Source: an uncultured Desulfosporosinus sp.
GTDB taxonomy: Bacteria > Bacillota > Desulfitobacteriia > Desulfitobacteriales > Desulfitobacteriaceae
Direction of reading: 5' to 3'
NCBI GenBank assembly: GCA_927405585.1
Contig: CAKMJS010000011.1
Location: 27,627 to 91,626, forward strand
Length of the DNA: 64,000 nucleotides
Shown here: piece after piece, positions 53,946-62,482 of the stretch
How the letters are laid out: the number at the start of each line of letters is the position of its first letter
Numbering within the stretch: the stretch's first letter is position 1
Program-made: the position numbers and the translations under genes
The notes under the pieces: generated by a model
The model's database searches: none
What the model was told of the DNA's origin: nothing
What the model saw: the letters and a program-made list of their open reading frames with translations, nothing else

Positions 53946-56048
53946 TTGTTGCGTGTCGGTCAAGTGATGTCACGACTTTCCATAGGTCTTTATAGTTATC
54001 ATACAATCGGGGATGCCCTCACCTTGATGAAGGAAAAACAGGTGACTGGTTTGCCTTTGCTCAGCGAACAAGGCCATTTGCTGGGTATGGTAACTAAAGA
54101 GCAGATTTTCGAGAAGAGTATAGAACAGTTTGCAATTGAAGATAAAGTTGCCGACTATTTGACGACACGCTTTTTACCCTTAAAGGAAGAGGCTTTAGTA
54201 GATGATGTTTGGGATTTACCCTTTGATATTTACCCTGTGTTGAATAACCAAGAAGAAATTTCGGGTGTAGTGACTAAGCTTTCGTTAGGCCAGGCGTATA
54301 TTCAGCAGGTACAACTACGCAGTCAAGAACTTGAAGCAGTGTTTAATTCGGCGCACAATGGGATTTTAGCGATCAATCGACAAGGGATTATCACATCCCT
54401 GAACCCAGCGGCCGAACGACCGACTCGTTCGACTAAAGAAAACGCTGTGGGACGCTTATTGACGGATGTAATTATCCCAACAGGTCTCCTTGAAGTTGTG
54501 CGCACAGGAATACCTGAATTCGGTGCCAAATTTCAAGTAGGTCGCAGGTTGTATATTTCCAATCGAACTCCGATTATCAGAGACGGAGAAGTGGTAGGGG
54601 CAGTAGGGGTTTTCCAGGATGTTTCTGAGATGGAAAAGGTTTTGCAAGAACTACAAAGTGTAAAACAACTGAACGAGGAACTTCGAACGACCGTCGATTC
54701 TTCGTATGATGGGATCATTATTTGTGATAGCTTGGGTGAGATACTGCGTTGTAACCCTGCTGTGGGGCGGATATTAGAAGTTCCTTGGGAGGAGCTGGTG
54801 GGGAAACCGTTTAAAGAATTGGTGGATAAAGGTATTTTCCAAAAAAATATTATTTATTTAGTTAAAAAGCAGGAGGGTCTCGTAAGCATTTTGGAAAGAC
54901 CTTATGATAGGCATTCTTTAGTTATCACGGGCAACCCAGTGTATAGCGACGAAGGGGAAATTGTAAAAATTGTTATTAATCTAAGAGATACGAGTGAATT
55001 GGTGTTCTTACGAGAAGCACTTGAAGAGAGTAAACAACTTTCTGAAAAATATCAGTCTCAAATCGTTCAGATGAGGAACCATCAGGAAATGGGCGCCGAG
55101 CTGAGGTCTTGTTCCGTGATTATGAACAATGTCATGGATCTCGCTTCTAGGGTAAGTCAAGTCGATTCGCCAGTAGTATTGGTCGGGGAACAAGGGGTAG
55201 GCAAGGAGGAAATAGCCAAACTAATTCATTTGAAAAGTAAACGCAGTCAAGCCCCTTTTTATAAGTTGAATTGCGGATCCCTTCCCAGTCAATTCTTAGA
55301 GATTGAACTATTTGGGCAAGAAATCTCCGCGGAGAACGGTAATATGAGGAAAGCAGGAGTCTTTGAACTCGCTGAAAAAGGTAGTGTTTACCTCGAGGAT
55401 ATTGGCAAGATGTCTCTAAGCCTACAAGCTCGACTATTACGGATCCTTAAGGATAAGACTCTACAAGTTTCAGGTGAAAAAGAAACGATTGTCGTGGATA
55501 TTCGAATGATTGCCAGTACCCTGACACCTTTAAAAGAGTTAGTAGAAAAGGGTCTTTTCAGCAAGGATCTCTACTTTAGCCTTAACGTAGTACCTATTAA
55601 AATCCCGACACTTAGGGAACGTAAAGAAGATCTTATTCCCCTAGTTCTTTTTCATCTGGAGCAAAACAATAAGCGACATGGGCTGGAAAAAGTTTTTTCT
55701 CCAGAGGCAATTCACTTATTCTTAAACTATCCTTGGTTAGGTAATGTACGGGAAATGGCGAACGTTATTGAGAGGTTGGTAGTTACGTCGAATAATAAGC
55801 TAATCTCGTCTACGGAGGTTGAGCTCGTACTTTATGAAAGGGAACAAAGCTCTGTTAGGTCGGTTACTGTGTCCGGGATCATTCCACTTAAAGAAGCCAT
55901 TGATGATCTAGAACTACAACTTGTTGGGTTAGCTATGAAACAACATGGAACCACAGTTAAAGCGGCGGAGGCGTTAGGGGTTAATCAGTCTACGGTAGTC
56001 AGGAAGTTGCAGAAATTAAAAGGGATTCAGGAAAATATCACAAAATGA
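53946..56048 (+). CDS. CBS-PAS-AAA+ regulator with degenerate sigma-54 activator domain
   Basis: This 700-residue protein has a CBS pair (1-115), two PAS domains (~125-235 and 245-355), a coiled coil, an AAA+ domain (~388-620) and a Fis-type helix-turn-helix (655-695). Walker A is intact (GEQGVGKE, 414-421). The GAFTGA loop, which touches sigma-54, is replaced by EISAENGN (459-466). Walker B reads YLEDIG in place of the usual LDEIG. The arginines of FRxDLYYRL are Ser (FSKDLYFSL, 538-546). It probably senses a metabolite of this cluster. It may control sigma-70 promoters or work without ATPase-driven remodelling. TTG start after AAGGAGGAAG. Confidence 0.85.
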   Translation: MLRVGQVMSRLSIGLYSYHTIGDALTLMKEKQVTGLPLLSEQGHLLGMVTKEQIFEKSIEQFAIEDKVADYLTTRFLPLKEEALVDDVWDLPFDIYPVLNNQEEISGVVTKLSLGQAYIQQVQLRSQELEAVFNSAHNGILAINRQGIITSLNPAAERPTRSTKENAVGRLLTDVIIPTGLLEVVRTGIPEFGAKFQVGRRLYISNRTPIIRDGEVVGAVGVFQDVSEMEKVLQELQSVKQLNEELRTTVDSSYDGIIICDSLGEILRCNPAVGRILEVPWEELVGKPFKELVDKGIFQKNIIYLVKKQEGLVSILERPYDRHSLVITGNPVYSDEGEIVKIVINLRDTSELVFLREALEESKQLSEKYQSQIVQMRNHQEMGAELRSCSVIMNNVMDLASRVSQVDSPVVLVGEQGVGKEEIAKLIHLKSKRSQAPFYKLNCGSLPSQFLEIELFGQEISAENGNMRKAGVFELAEKGSVYLEDIGKMSLSLQARLLRILKDKTLQVSGEKETIVVDIRMIASTLTPLKELVEKGLFSKDLYFSLNVVPIKIPTLRERKEDLIPLVLFHLEQNNKRHGLEKVFSPEAIHLFLNYPWLGNVREMANVIERLVVTSNNKLISSTEVELVLYEREQSSVRSVTVSGIIPLKEAIDDLELQLVGLAMKQHGTTVKAAEALGVNQSTVVRKLQKLKGIQENITK

Positions 56049-56092
56049 AAGTCTAGAAGCAAATCTTAAATTTGAATTGGAGGAAGATTAAT

Positions 56093-56302
56093 ATGACTAT
56101 TAAAGCACCTATGGCCGGCAAAATAATTACGGTTTTTGTTCAAGAGGGCGAAAAGGTAGAAGATGGACAGCCCGTTTTAATTTTGGAAGCGATGAAAATG
56201 GAAAACAATATTGTGGCACCACAGGATGGAATGATTCTACGTCTCCTAGTCAAGGATGGTCAGGCAGTCAAAGCTGGCGAGGAACTTTTTGAACTGGCGT
56301 AG
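56093..56302 (+). CDS. gcdC: Glutaconyl-CoA decarboxylase biotin carrier subunit (minimal)
   Basis: This 69-residue protein is only a biotinyl domain: IKAPMAGKIITVFVQEGEKVEDGQPVLILEAMKMENNIVAPQ-like, with the biotin Lys at residue 35 in EAMKM. It lacks the long Ala/Pro linker usual in gamma/carrier subunits. It would shuttle CO2 between the alpha and beta subunits after attachment of biotin by the ligase at 57826. TGGAGGAAG lies 7 nt before ATG 56093; the frame from 56072 begins before that site. Confidence 0.9.
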   Translation: MTIKAPMAGKIITVFVQEGEKVEDGQPVLILEAMKMENNIVAPQDGMILRLLVKDGQAVKAGEELFELA

Positions 56303-56353
56303 TGGTAAACCCTTGTTGGTCAACATGCCACCTCAAGAAGGGAATGTGAAGAA

Positions 56354-56485
56354 ATGCTATCAATCAAAACAGCCCTGATAGTGTATTTTATGGGAGCGGT
56401 CATCTCGATGCTCGTGGCCTTAATGATTAAGGTTATCTACAAGGTAATTACAGCGAGTGATAGGTCGGCGTCTAAAAGTGCTTAA
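56354..56485 (+). CDS. gcdD: Small delta/OadG-like subunit of the decarboxylase pump
   Basis: A 43-codon frame between the carrier and beta genes encodes one hydrophobic helix (KTALIVYFMGAVISMLVALMIKVIYKV) followed by a polar tail (TASDRSASKSA). Oxaloacetate and glutaconyl-CoA decarboxylases have a small one-helix subunit (OadG/GcdD) that joins soluble and membrane parts. Size, topology and place fit, though too little conserved sequence exists for certainty. AGAAGGG lies about 11 nt upstream, farther than usual. Confidence 0.6.
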   Translation: MLSIKTALIVYFMGAVISMLVALMIKVIYKVITASDRSASKSA

Positions 56486-56550
56486 GAGCTATCATTCTTA
56501 GACCAAGACATAACAAGTTGCTTCAAGAGATGAAAGGTTGGAATGCTACG

Positions 56551-57765
56551 ATGATCGATTTCAATTTTTTTCAGATATTTCAAGGAATAGGTACATTATT
56601 CGAAACTGATATGAAGACGACAATCGCTAGAATTGCCTTAATCTTCTTGGGAATGTTTCTCGTTTATTTGGGAACAAAAGGGGTATTGGAACCGTTAATT
56701 ATGATTCCTATGGGCTTTGGCATGTCGACGGTTAATGCTGCCGTCTTGTACTTATCCTCCTCCAAAATAGGAACAATAATTATCGATCCGAATGTGTCTG
56801 AAATAAACGATCTTATGGGTGTTTTGCAGATTGATTTTCTCCAACCCATTTATACATTTATGTTTAGCAATGGTTTAATTGCCTGCTTTATATTTATGGG
56901 TATCGGTGTCCTGTCAGATATTAGCTTTCTAGTGGCTAAACCGTTTAGCAGTATGTTAATCGCTCTCTGCGCTGAGTTAGGGACCATTGCCACCTTCCCG
57001 ATTGCGGTGCTTATGGGGCTGAATTTTGGTCAAGCCGCCTCCGTAGCAATGGTCGGTGGAGCGGATGGACCGATGGTACTCTTCACCTCGTTGATTCTTG
57101 CCAAGGATTATTTTGTGCCCATCACGATCGTGGCCTATTTATATGTCAGTTTGACTTACGGTGCCTATCCCTATTTAGTCAAGCTTCTGGTTCCTAAGCG
57201 CCTACGAGCAATTGAAATGGATATGAGTGTTTTCCCTGAAATAAAATCCAGCCAAAAAATCGCCTTTTCGATCATTGTCTGTGTCGTTTTGTCTCTGTTA
57301 TTCCCTATGGCTGCGCCGCTATTCTTGTCCTTCTTCCTTGGAGTAGCCATTAGAGAATCCGGTATCAAGCAATATATTACGTTCTTAGAGAATACTCTTC
57401 TCTATAGTTCAACGCTTTTCCTCGGGCTAGTTCTGGGCGTCTTGACTGAAGCGAATACTATTATGAACCCTGTAGTGCTAAAAATCCTGGTTTTGGGAAT
57501 TCTGGCCTTGATTCTTTCAGGCATAGGAGGCCTGATGGGTGGGTATATAATGTACTTTATTACTAAAGGCAAGTACAATCCTGTGATAGGAATAGCGGGC
57601 GTTTCCTGTATTCCTACCACAGCTAAGGTCGCTCAGAAGGTAGTCTCTGAGGCCAATCCGAAAGCTTTTGTTCTTCCCTATGCTTTGGGGGCAAGTGTCA
57701 GTGGCGTCATCACATCAGCGATCCTTGCAGGTGTATATATCGCGCTGATCCCTTATATCAAGTGA
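56551..57765 (+). CDS. gcdB: Glutaconyl-CoA decarboxylase beta subunit (Na+ pump)
   Basis: The integral membrane subunit that decarboxylates carboxybiotin and exports Na+. The protein is ~404 residues, with about nine or more helices. It has AVLMGLNFGQAASVAMVGGADGPMVLFTSLILAKDY, the GGADGP block of OadB/GcdB/MmdB, and late IGIAGVSCIPTTAKVAQKVV. The start is uncertain. ATG 56551 matches the family N-terminus and has AAAGGTTGG upstream; TTG 56518 and ATG 56530 are in frame but lack better sites. Confidence 0.9.
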   Translation: MIDFNFFQIFQGIGTLFETDMKTTIARIALIFLGMFLVYLGTKGVLEPLIMIPMGFGMSTVNAAVLYLSSSKIGTIIIDPNVSEINDLMGVLQIDFLQPIYTFMFSNGLIACFIFMGIGVLSDISFLVAKPFSSMLIALCAELGTIATFPIAVLMGLNFGQAASVAMVGGADGPMVLFTSLILAKDYFVPITIVAYLYVSLTYGAYPYLVKLLVPKRLRAIEMDMSVFPEIKSSQKIAFSIIVCVVLSLLFPMAAPLFLSFFLGVAIRESGIKQYITFLENTLLYSSTLFLGLVLGVLTEANTIMNPVVLKILVLGILALILSGIGGLMGGYIMYFITKGKYNPVIGIAGVSCIPTTAKVAQKVVSEANPKAFVLPYALGASVSGVITSAILAGVYIALIPYIK

Positions 57766-57825
57766 TAATAGCAGTGACTAGTAGTTAGTGCTTTAAATAT
57801 GAGGAGTGAGGTGGATTCTGACATT

Positions 57826-58659
57826 ATGGCAACTGTAGAGAATAAGGTCAGTGAAGAAGCTGCCTCGCCCCATAAACTGCTCCATTGGATGGGTAAGGAA
57901 CTATTCCTTTATCGGGAAGTTACGTCAACGAATAGCGTGGCACAACTCATGGCTCGTTCTGGAGCTTCAGAGGATACCATCGTACTGAGCAGAACGCAGA
58001 CTTCCGGGATGGGAAGGTTGCATCGCCAGTGGGCATGTCCAGCAGGCCAGGGCCTATTAATGTCAATGATCTTAAGACCTGACATCCATAGGGAACTGAT
58101 TCCTCAGCTCACCTTATTATGTGGTGTGGTGGTTGCCGAAACCATTAAAAAAGCGACGGGCTGTGCAGCGGGAATTAAATGGCCGAATGATATAGTTATG
58201 AAGGATAAAAAAGTATGCGGCATACTCGCGCAAACAAATTTTTCTAAGAATGGTCCCGACTACGTCATTATGGGTGTCGGAATCAATGTTAATCTCGAGA
58301 CCGACCAACTCCCCCCCGATTGCAGAGAAACGAGTACTTCGCTTCGGATGGAATTAGGGCAAAAGGTTTCTCGGTGGAAAGTACTGAAGCAGTTTATTAG
58401 CTCTTGGGAGGAGCATTATCAGCGTTTTCTGCAGAGAGGGCATTCCTATCTTCGAGTGAAATGGATCGAAAACAATGTAACCTTGGGTAGGATTGTATCA
58501 ATCAATAAGGCTAAAGGTCCTGTCCAAGGACGGGCAGTTGATATTAGCGCAAGAGGGGGATTGATCGTCAGTTTTTCTGACGGATCGACCGAGGAATTTA
58601 TGGCAGAAGACCTGAGTTTGGGTAGAACGCATTATGCCAAGGATCCACGAAATTTTTAG
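57826..58659 (+). CDS. birA: Biotin-[acetyl-CoA-carboxylase] ligase without repressor domain
   Basis: This 277-residue enzyme joins biotin to the carrier Lys. Motifs are STNSVAQLM, SRTQTSGMGRLHRQWACPAGQGLLMSM and IKWPNDIVMKDKKVCGILAQ. The N-terminal DNA-binding domain of bifunctional BirA is absent, so it is a dedicated ligase. Its place beside gcdC/gcdB suggests it modifies that carrier. ATG 57826 is preferred over 57799 because GAGGTGG lies upstream. Confidence 0.9.
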   Translation: MATVENKVSEEAASPHKLLHWMGKELFLYREVTSTNSVAQLMARSGASEDTIVLSRTQTSGMGRLHRQWACPAGQGLLMSMILRPDIHRELIPQLTLLCGVVVAETIKKATGCAAGIKWPNDIVMKDKKVCGILAQTNFSKNGPDYVIMGVGINVNLETDQLPPDCRETSTSLRMELGQKVSRWKVLKQFISSWEEHYQRFLQRGHSYLRVKWIENNVTLGRIVSINKAKGPVQGRAVDISARGGLIVSFSDGSTEEFMAEDLSLGRTHYAKDPRNF

Positions 58660-58672
58660 GCAGGAGGATACG

Positions 58673-59068
58673 ATGGTTGATTTAAATTTGCTGGAATCAG
58701 GAAATGTATGGAAGTATTTGGGGCTGAAAATTTTTCGCGATGCAGAGAGCCGTTTGGGAGTACACGTCAAGAATATTGACGAATTAAGGCAAGTTTATGG
58801 AGCCATGCATGGGGGAATTATAGCTACTGCCATCGATGCGGCGGTTGCTGTGGTTGTTAACGATGCTTACGGCAAAGAGTTTGCCGCCTCCACAGTTGAA
58901 CTGAAGATCAATTATTTGCTCCCTATGGTGGACCCTGATTTGTTGGTGTTTGCTTCCTTAGTTAAGAAGGGTAAACAACTAGCGGTTGCCACAGTCGAGG
59001 CGATAGATGGTCAAAAGAGATTAATCGCGGTTGGAATTGCAACTTATATGGTTAAACCCATCGGTTAG
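58673..59068 (+). CDS. PaaI-type hotdog thioesterase, copy 2
   Basis: This 131-residue paralogue of the protein at 35758 matches along the full length: LLESGNVWKYLGLKI and HVKNIDELRQVYGAMHGGIIATAIDAAVAV. ATG 58673 is chosen because GGAGGAT lies just before it; the frame from 58634 begins inside the birA end. Each copy closes an acyl-CoA gene block, so the two probably handle related CoA esters. Confidence 0.85.
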   Translation: MVDLNLLESGNVWKYLGLKIFRDAESRLGVHVKNIDELRQVYGAMHGGIIATAIDAAVAVVVNDAYGKEFAASTVELKINYLLPMVDPDLLVFASLVKKGKQLAVATVEAIDGQKRLIAVGIATYMVKPIG

Positions 59069-59171
59069 TGCGGATTCAGAGGCAAAATTACTTTTTTAGT
59101 TTAAATTAACTAATAATTTCAAACACTATGAATAATTTAACTATTATGTTATTGTTCGTTTATAATTGGAG

Positions 59172-59215
59172 AAACACCTCGCGACATAAGGTCATGATGT
59201 CAGATGTCGGTGTTT
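59172..59215 (+). other. Hairpin in the leader of the second TAXI transporter
   Basis: AAACACC (59172-59178) pairs with GGTGTTT (59209-59215) and GACAT (59183-59187) with ATGTC (59204-59208) around a small loop. No T-tract follows. The preceding stretch 59069-59170 is AT-rich and carries TATAAT at 59161 without a good -35. It may be a leader structure or an intercistronic stop. Confidence 0.4.
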
Positions 59216-59321
59216 ATAAAAAAGATTAATAATAAACGTGGGAGGAGGGCATGAGGACGATCGGAGTGATTAACATTCATTAAGTTTTAGACAGGAAATT
59301 ATGATGAGGAGGATGGATTTA

Positions 59322-60332
59322 ATGCGAAAAATACTAAGCTTAATAATGGTTATTCTTATAACACTAGTAGTGACAGGATGTGGAGGTCAACCTACTCAGG
59401 CACCAGCAGCTTCTACTCCTGAGCCCGTAAAAGTTCAAAAAGTGAACATTTCCACAGCGACGACCACCGGAGCTTATTATCCAATAGGAAATGCCCTGGC
59501 TAAAATATGGTCGGACAAGGTTCCAAATGTTCAAGCCTCAGCCCAAGCCACTGAGGGAAGTGCGGCCAATATGAACTTTTTGCAACAAAAGGAAACAGAC
59601 GTTGCGTTAACGATGGCCAATGTAGCAGTGTACGCTTATGAAGGCAAAGATACATTTAAGGGACGTGCCTACAAGGACCTGCGTGGTATGACCTTCCTGT
59701 ATCCTAATGTGACGCAATTCGTAGTGCGCAAGGATTCCGGCATTAAGTCGCTTAAAGACCTTGAAGGAAAGAAAATTGTCCCAGGTGCCACTGGGAGCGG
59801 GTCAGCAATAACCTCTAAAGAAATTCTAGGGGTTTATGGCTTAAATTTCTGGGATAAAGATAAAGCTAATGTAAAAGCAGACTACGTCGGATTCACAGAG
59901 GCGGGAGAATTGTTGAAAAATAAGCAAGCCTCTGCCGCTATTTTCAGCGGTGCAATGCCTCTGGCCGCAATCTTAGATGTCTCCAATTCTATTGAAGTCA
60001 AGCTGCTTTCTCTCGAACCAGACATGATTAAGGCAATTATAAAAGAGTATCCGTTCTATTATGAATATGTCATTCCTAAGGGCTCGTACAAGGGGCAGGA
60101 TGAAGATGTGCACACTGTGGCCTTAGCCTCTCTCTTAGTGACAAGGGCTGATCTCAGTGAGGACCTAGTCTATAATCTTACTAAAGGCATGTTTGAAAAC
60201 TTACCGGACTTGGTAGCCGCCCATGCCATCACTAAAAACGTTACCAAAGAAGGTGCAAGTACGGGAATGGGCACAATTCCGATGCATCCTGGTGCAATAA
60301 AGTACCTCAAAGAAATTGGTGCGATGAAGTAA
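59322..60332 (+). CDS. TAXI-type TRAP transporter substrate-binding lipoprotein 2
   Basis: A 336-residue binding protein with a lipobox (VVTGC) and the TAXI start VNISTATTTGAYYPIGNALAKIW. It captures an organic acid outside the cell for the fused permease encoded next. ATG 59322 follows TGAGGAGGA; the ATGs at 59301-59313 overlap that site. A separate hairpin is not present after this gene; the permease begins 18 nt later. Confidence 0.9.
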   Translation: MRKILSLIMVILITLVVTGCGGQPTQAPAASTPEPVKVQKVNISTATTTGAYYPIGNALAKIWSDKVPNVQASAQATEGSAANMNFLQQKETDVALTMANVAVYAYEGKDTFKGRAYKDLRGMTFLYPNVTQFVVRKDSGIKSLKDLEGKKIVPGATGSGSAITSKEILGVYGLNFWDKDKANVKADYVGFTEAGELLKNKQASAAIFSGAMPLAAILDVSNSIEVKLLSLEPDMIKAIIKEYPFYYEYVIPKGSYKGQDEDVHTVALASLLVTRADLSEDLVYNLTKGMFENLPDLVAAHAITKNVTKEGASTGMGTIPMHPGAIKYLKEIGAMK

Positions 60333-60350
60333 AGACGGGGGATTTGCAAC

Positions 60351-62354
60351 ATGGACGATAAACAAGGAAAGAGTGATGATCAACCGATCATTAAACTATC
60401 AGCAGACCAAATTGCTTCAGAAAAAGATGTCCAGGAACTTCTAGAAAAATACGATAAAGAGTCTCAATTCCGGAAGTTTATGCCCAAATCAAAACTTGCG
60501 TTGTTGGTCGCTCTGATAGCTATCTCTTTTTCTGTTTTTCAACTGTGGGTAGCGGGTTTTGGAGCAATTGAGGCCATCAAGTTACGCTCTATTCACCTGA
60601 CCTTTGTCATGGTACTGATTTTCCTGCTTTACCCTGCTCGTAAGAAGGGGATGCGGGGTAAACCGGGAATTTTGGACTGGGTAATGGTCGCTCTTAGTCT
60701 TGTCGCTGGACTCTATATGGTATTTGCCAACGAGCCCTTAGCCATGCGTGGTGGTTTACCGATCACCCAGGACTACTTCATGGGCGCGTTAGGGATCTTG
60801 GTTGTGTTTGAGGCGGGGCGCCGGGCACTCGGTCCGGAGTTACCAATCCTTGCCGCAATATTTCTCCTCTATGCCTACTTTGGAGAACACATCCCTGGTT
60901 CCTTTGGGCACAGCGGCTTCAGTCTGAACCGTATTATTGCACATATGTACCTAGGCTCAGAAGGTATTTTCGGTGTCGCGCTCGGTGTTTCAGCCTCTTT
61001 TATTTTCCTTTTCATACTATTTGGAGCCTTTCTAGGCGAAACAGGGATGGCCAAACTGATCAATGATTCGTCTATGGCATTAGCAGGAACTTCACCGGGT
61101 GGACCAGCCAAGGTGGCCGTCGTTGCAAGTGGAATTATGGGAACGATCAGTGGTAGCGCGGTAGCCAATGTAGCTACAACCGGTGCTTTTACCATCCCCT
61201 TGATGAAAAGCATAGGCTATAGGCCCCATTTTGCTGCGGCTGTGGAAGCAGTAGCTTCCACAGGTGGCCAATTAATGCCTCCGGTCATGGGAGCAGCGGC
61301 GTTTATCATGGCGGAATTCTTGAATATCCCCTATAAAGACATTATGATTGCCGCGCTGATACCAGCGTTTCTGTACTATTTAGCAGTCTTTGCAATGGTA
61401 CATTTAGAGGCGTTAAAGACTGGGCTAAAGGGTGTGCCACGTGAACAATTACCCATTATGAAAACGGTCTTAAAAGAGCGAGGGCATCTCATAATGCCAC
61501 TCGTGGCAATCGTTTATCTATTGATGAAAGGTGTAACCCCAACCTATGCTGCTTTTTATGGGATTCTGGTGGCGGTTGGAGCTAGCTTCTTACGTAAATC
61601 GACAAGGATGAGCTGGCGCTCCCTTTTGAAGGCTTTAGAGATGGGTGCTATAGGGAGCGTGAGTGTAGCAATTGCTACAGCGGTCGTGGGCTTTATAGTC
61701 GGTGTATCCTCTCTGACCAGCCTGGGCATTACACTTGGGGACAATATGGTTTCCTTTGCTCACGGCTACTTATTACCGACCTTAGTATTGACCATGATTA
61801 CAGCTATAATCTTGGGTATGGGAATGCCTACAACAGCCGTCTATATCGTGGGGGCAACCATTGCTGCCCCTGCTCTTCTCAAACTGGGGATTGCGCCTTT
61901 GGCGGCTCACCTGTTCGTATTCTACTTTGGCAACATTTCTAATGTAACCCCACCGGTGGCTTTGGCTGCCTTCGCAGGAGCCGGGATTGCTGGTGCTAGT
62001 CCAAGTAAAGTTGGCTGGACAGCGGCTCGCTTAGCTTCAGCTGGATTTCTCATTCCCTACATTTGGATTTATTCACCAGCCTTGATTGCACAGGGTAGTC
62101 CAGGTGAGATCTTCGGGGCACTCGCCACAGCAACTTTGGGAGTTATTGCGCTAGCCTGCGCCGTACAAGGGTATATGTTAAAAATTACAAATATTTTACA
62201 GAGAGTATTATTGTTTGTAGCTGCTTTTACCCTGATTAAACCCGGATTACTGACAGATACAGTTGGTATTTCGCTGTTAGTTCTAGTATTCCTCTGGCAG
62301 CGGTTTGAGCTTAAGTCGCAAAAAGCTAAAGGGTCAGTGAACTTCGAGGCTTAG
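60351..62354 (+). CDS. TAXI-type TRAP transporter fused permease 2
   Basis: A 667-residue fused DctQ-DctM permease, paralogous to the one at 19198. It has GGPAKVAVVASGIMGTISGSAVANVATTGAFTIPLMK and AVASTGGQLMPPVMGAAAFIMAEF. An extra ~50-residue cytoplasmic N-terminus precedes the first helix. It sits at the end of the decarboxylase cluster, so a glutarate-like acid is a reasonable but unproven substrate. Confidence 0.92.
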   Translation: MDDKQGKSDDQPIIKLSADQIASEKDVQELLEKYDKESQFRKFMPKSKLALLVALIAISFSVFQLWVAGFGAIEAIKLRSIHLTFVMVLIFLLYPARKKGMRGKPGILDWVMVALSLVAGLYMVFANEPLAMRGGLPITQDYFMGALGILVVFEAGRRALGPELPILAAIFLLYAYFGEHIPGSFGHSGFSLNRIIAHMYLGSEGIFGVALGVSASFIFLFILFGAFLGETGMAKLINDSSMALAGTSPGGPAKVAVVASGIMGTISGSAVANVATTGAFTIPLMKSIGYRPHFAAAVEAVASTGGQLMPPVMGAAAFIMAEFLNIPYKDIMIAALIPAFLYYLAVFAMVHLEALKTGLKGVPREQLPIMKTVLKERGHLIMPLVAIVYLLMKGVTPTYAAFYGILVAVGASFLRKSTRMSWRSLLKALEMGAIGSVSVAIATAVVGFIVGVSSLTSLGITLGDNMVSFAHGYLLPTLVLTMITAIILGMGMPTTAVYIVGATIAAPALLKLGIAPLAAHLFVFYFGNISNVTPPVALAAFAGAGIAGASPSKVGWTAARLASAGFLIPYIWIYSPALIAQGSPGEIFGALATATLGVIALACAVQGYMLKITNILQRVLLFVAAFTLIKPGLLTDTVGISLLVLVFLWQRFELKSQKAKGSVNFEA

Positions 62355-62410
62355 ATTCAGGGTGAAATTACGGAAAATAGATCTTTTACACAGACCCTAA
62401 CAGGTCAAGT

Positions 62411-62442
62411 ATAATAGCCTGCCGACACTGGTGGGCTATTAT
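62411..62442 (+). terminator. Hairpin after the second TAXI permease
   Basis: ATAATAGCC (62411-62419) and GGCTATTAT (62434-62442) form a perfect 9-bp stem with a 14-nt loop that can pair further. The tail GTTGATTCT is only weakly T-rich. It lies 57 bp after the stop. Confidence 0.6.
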
Positions 62443-62482
62443 GTTGATTCTAGAATAAAACTTTGGAGAGGGGAAAACAGGA

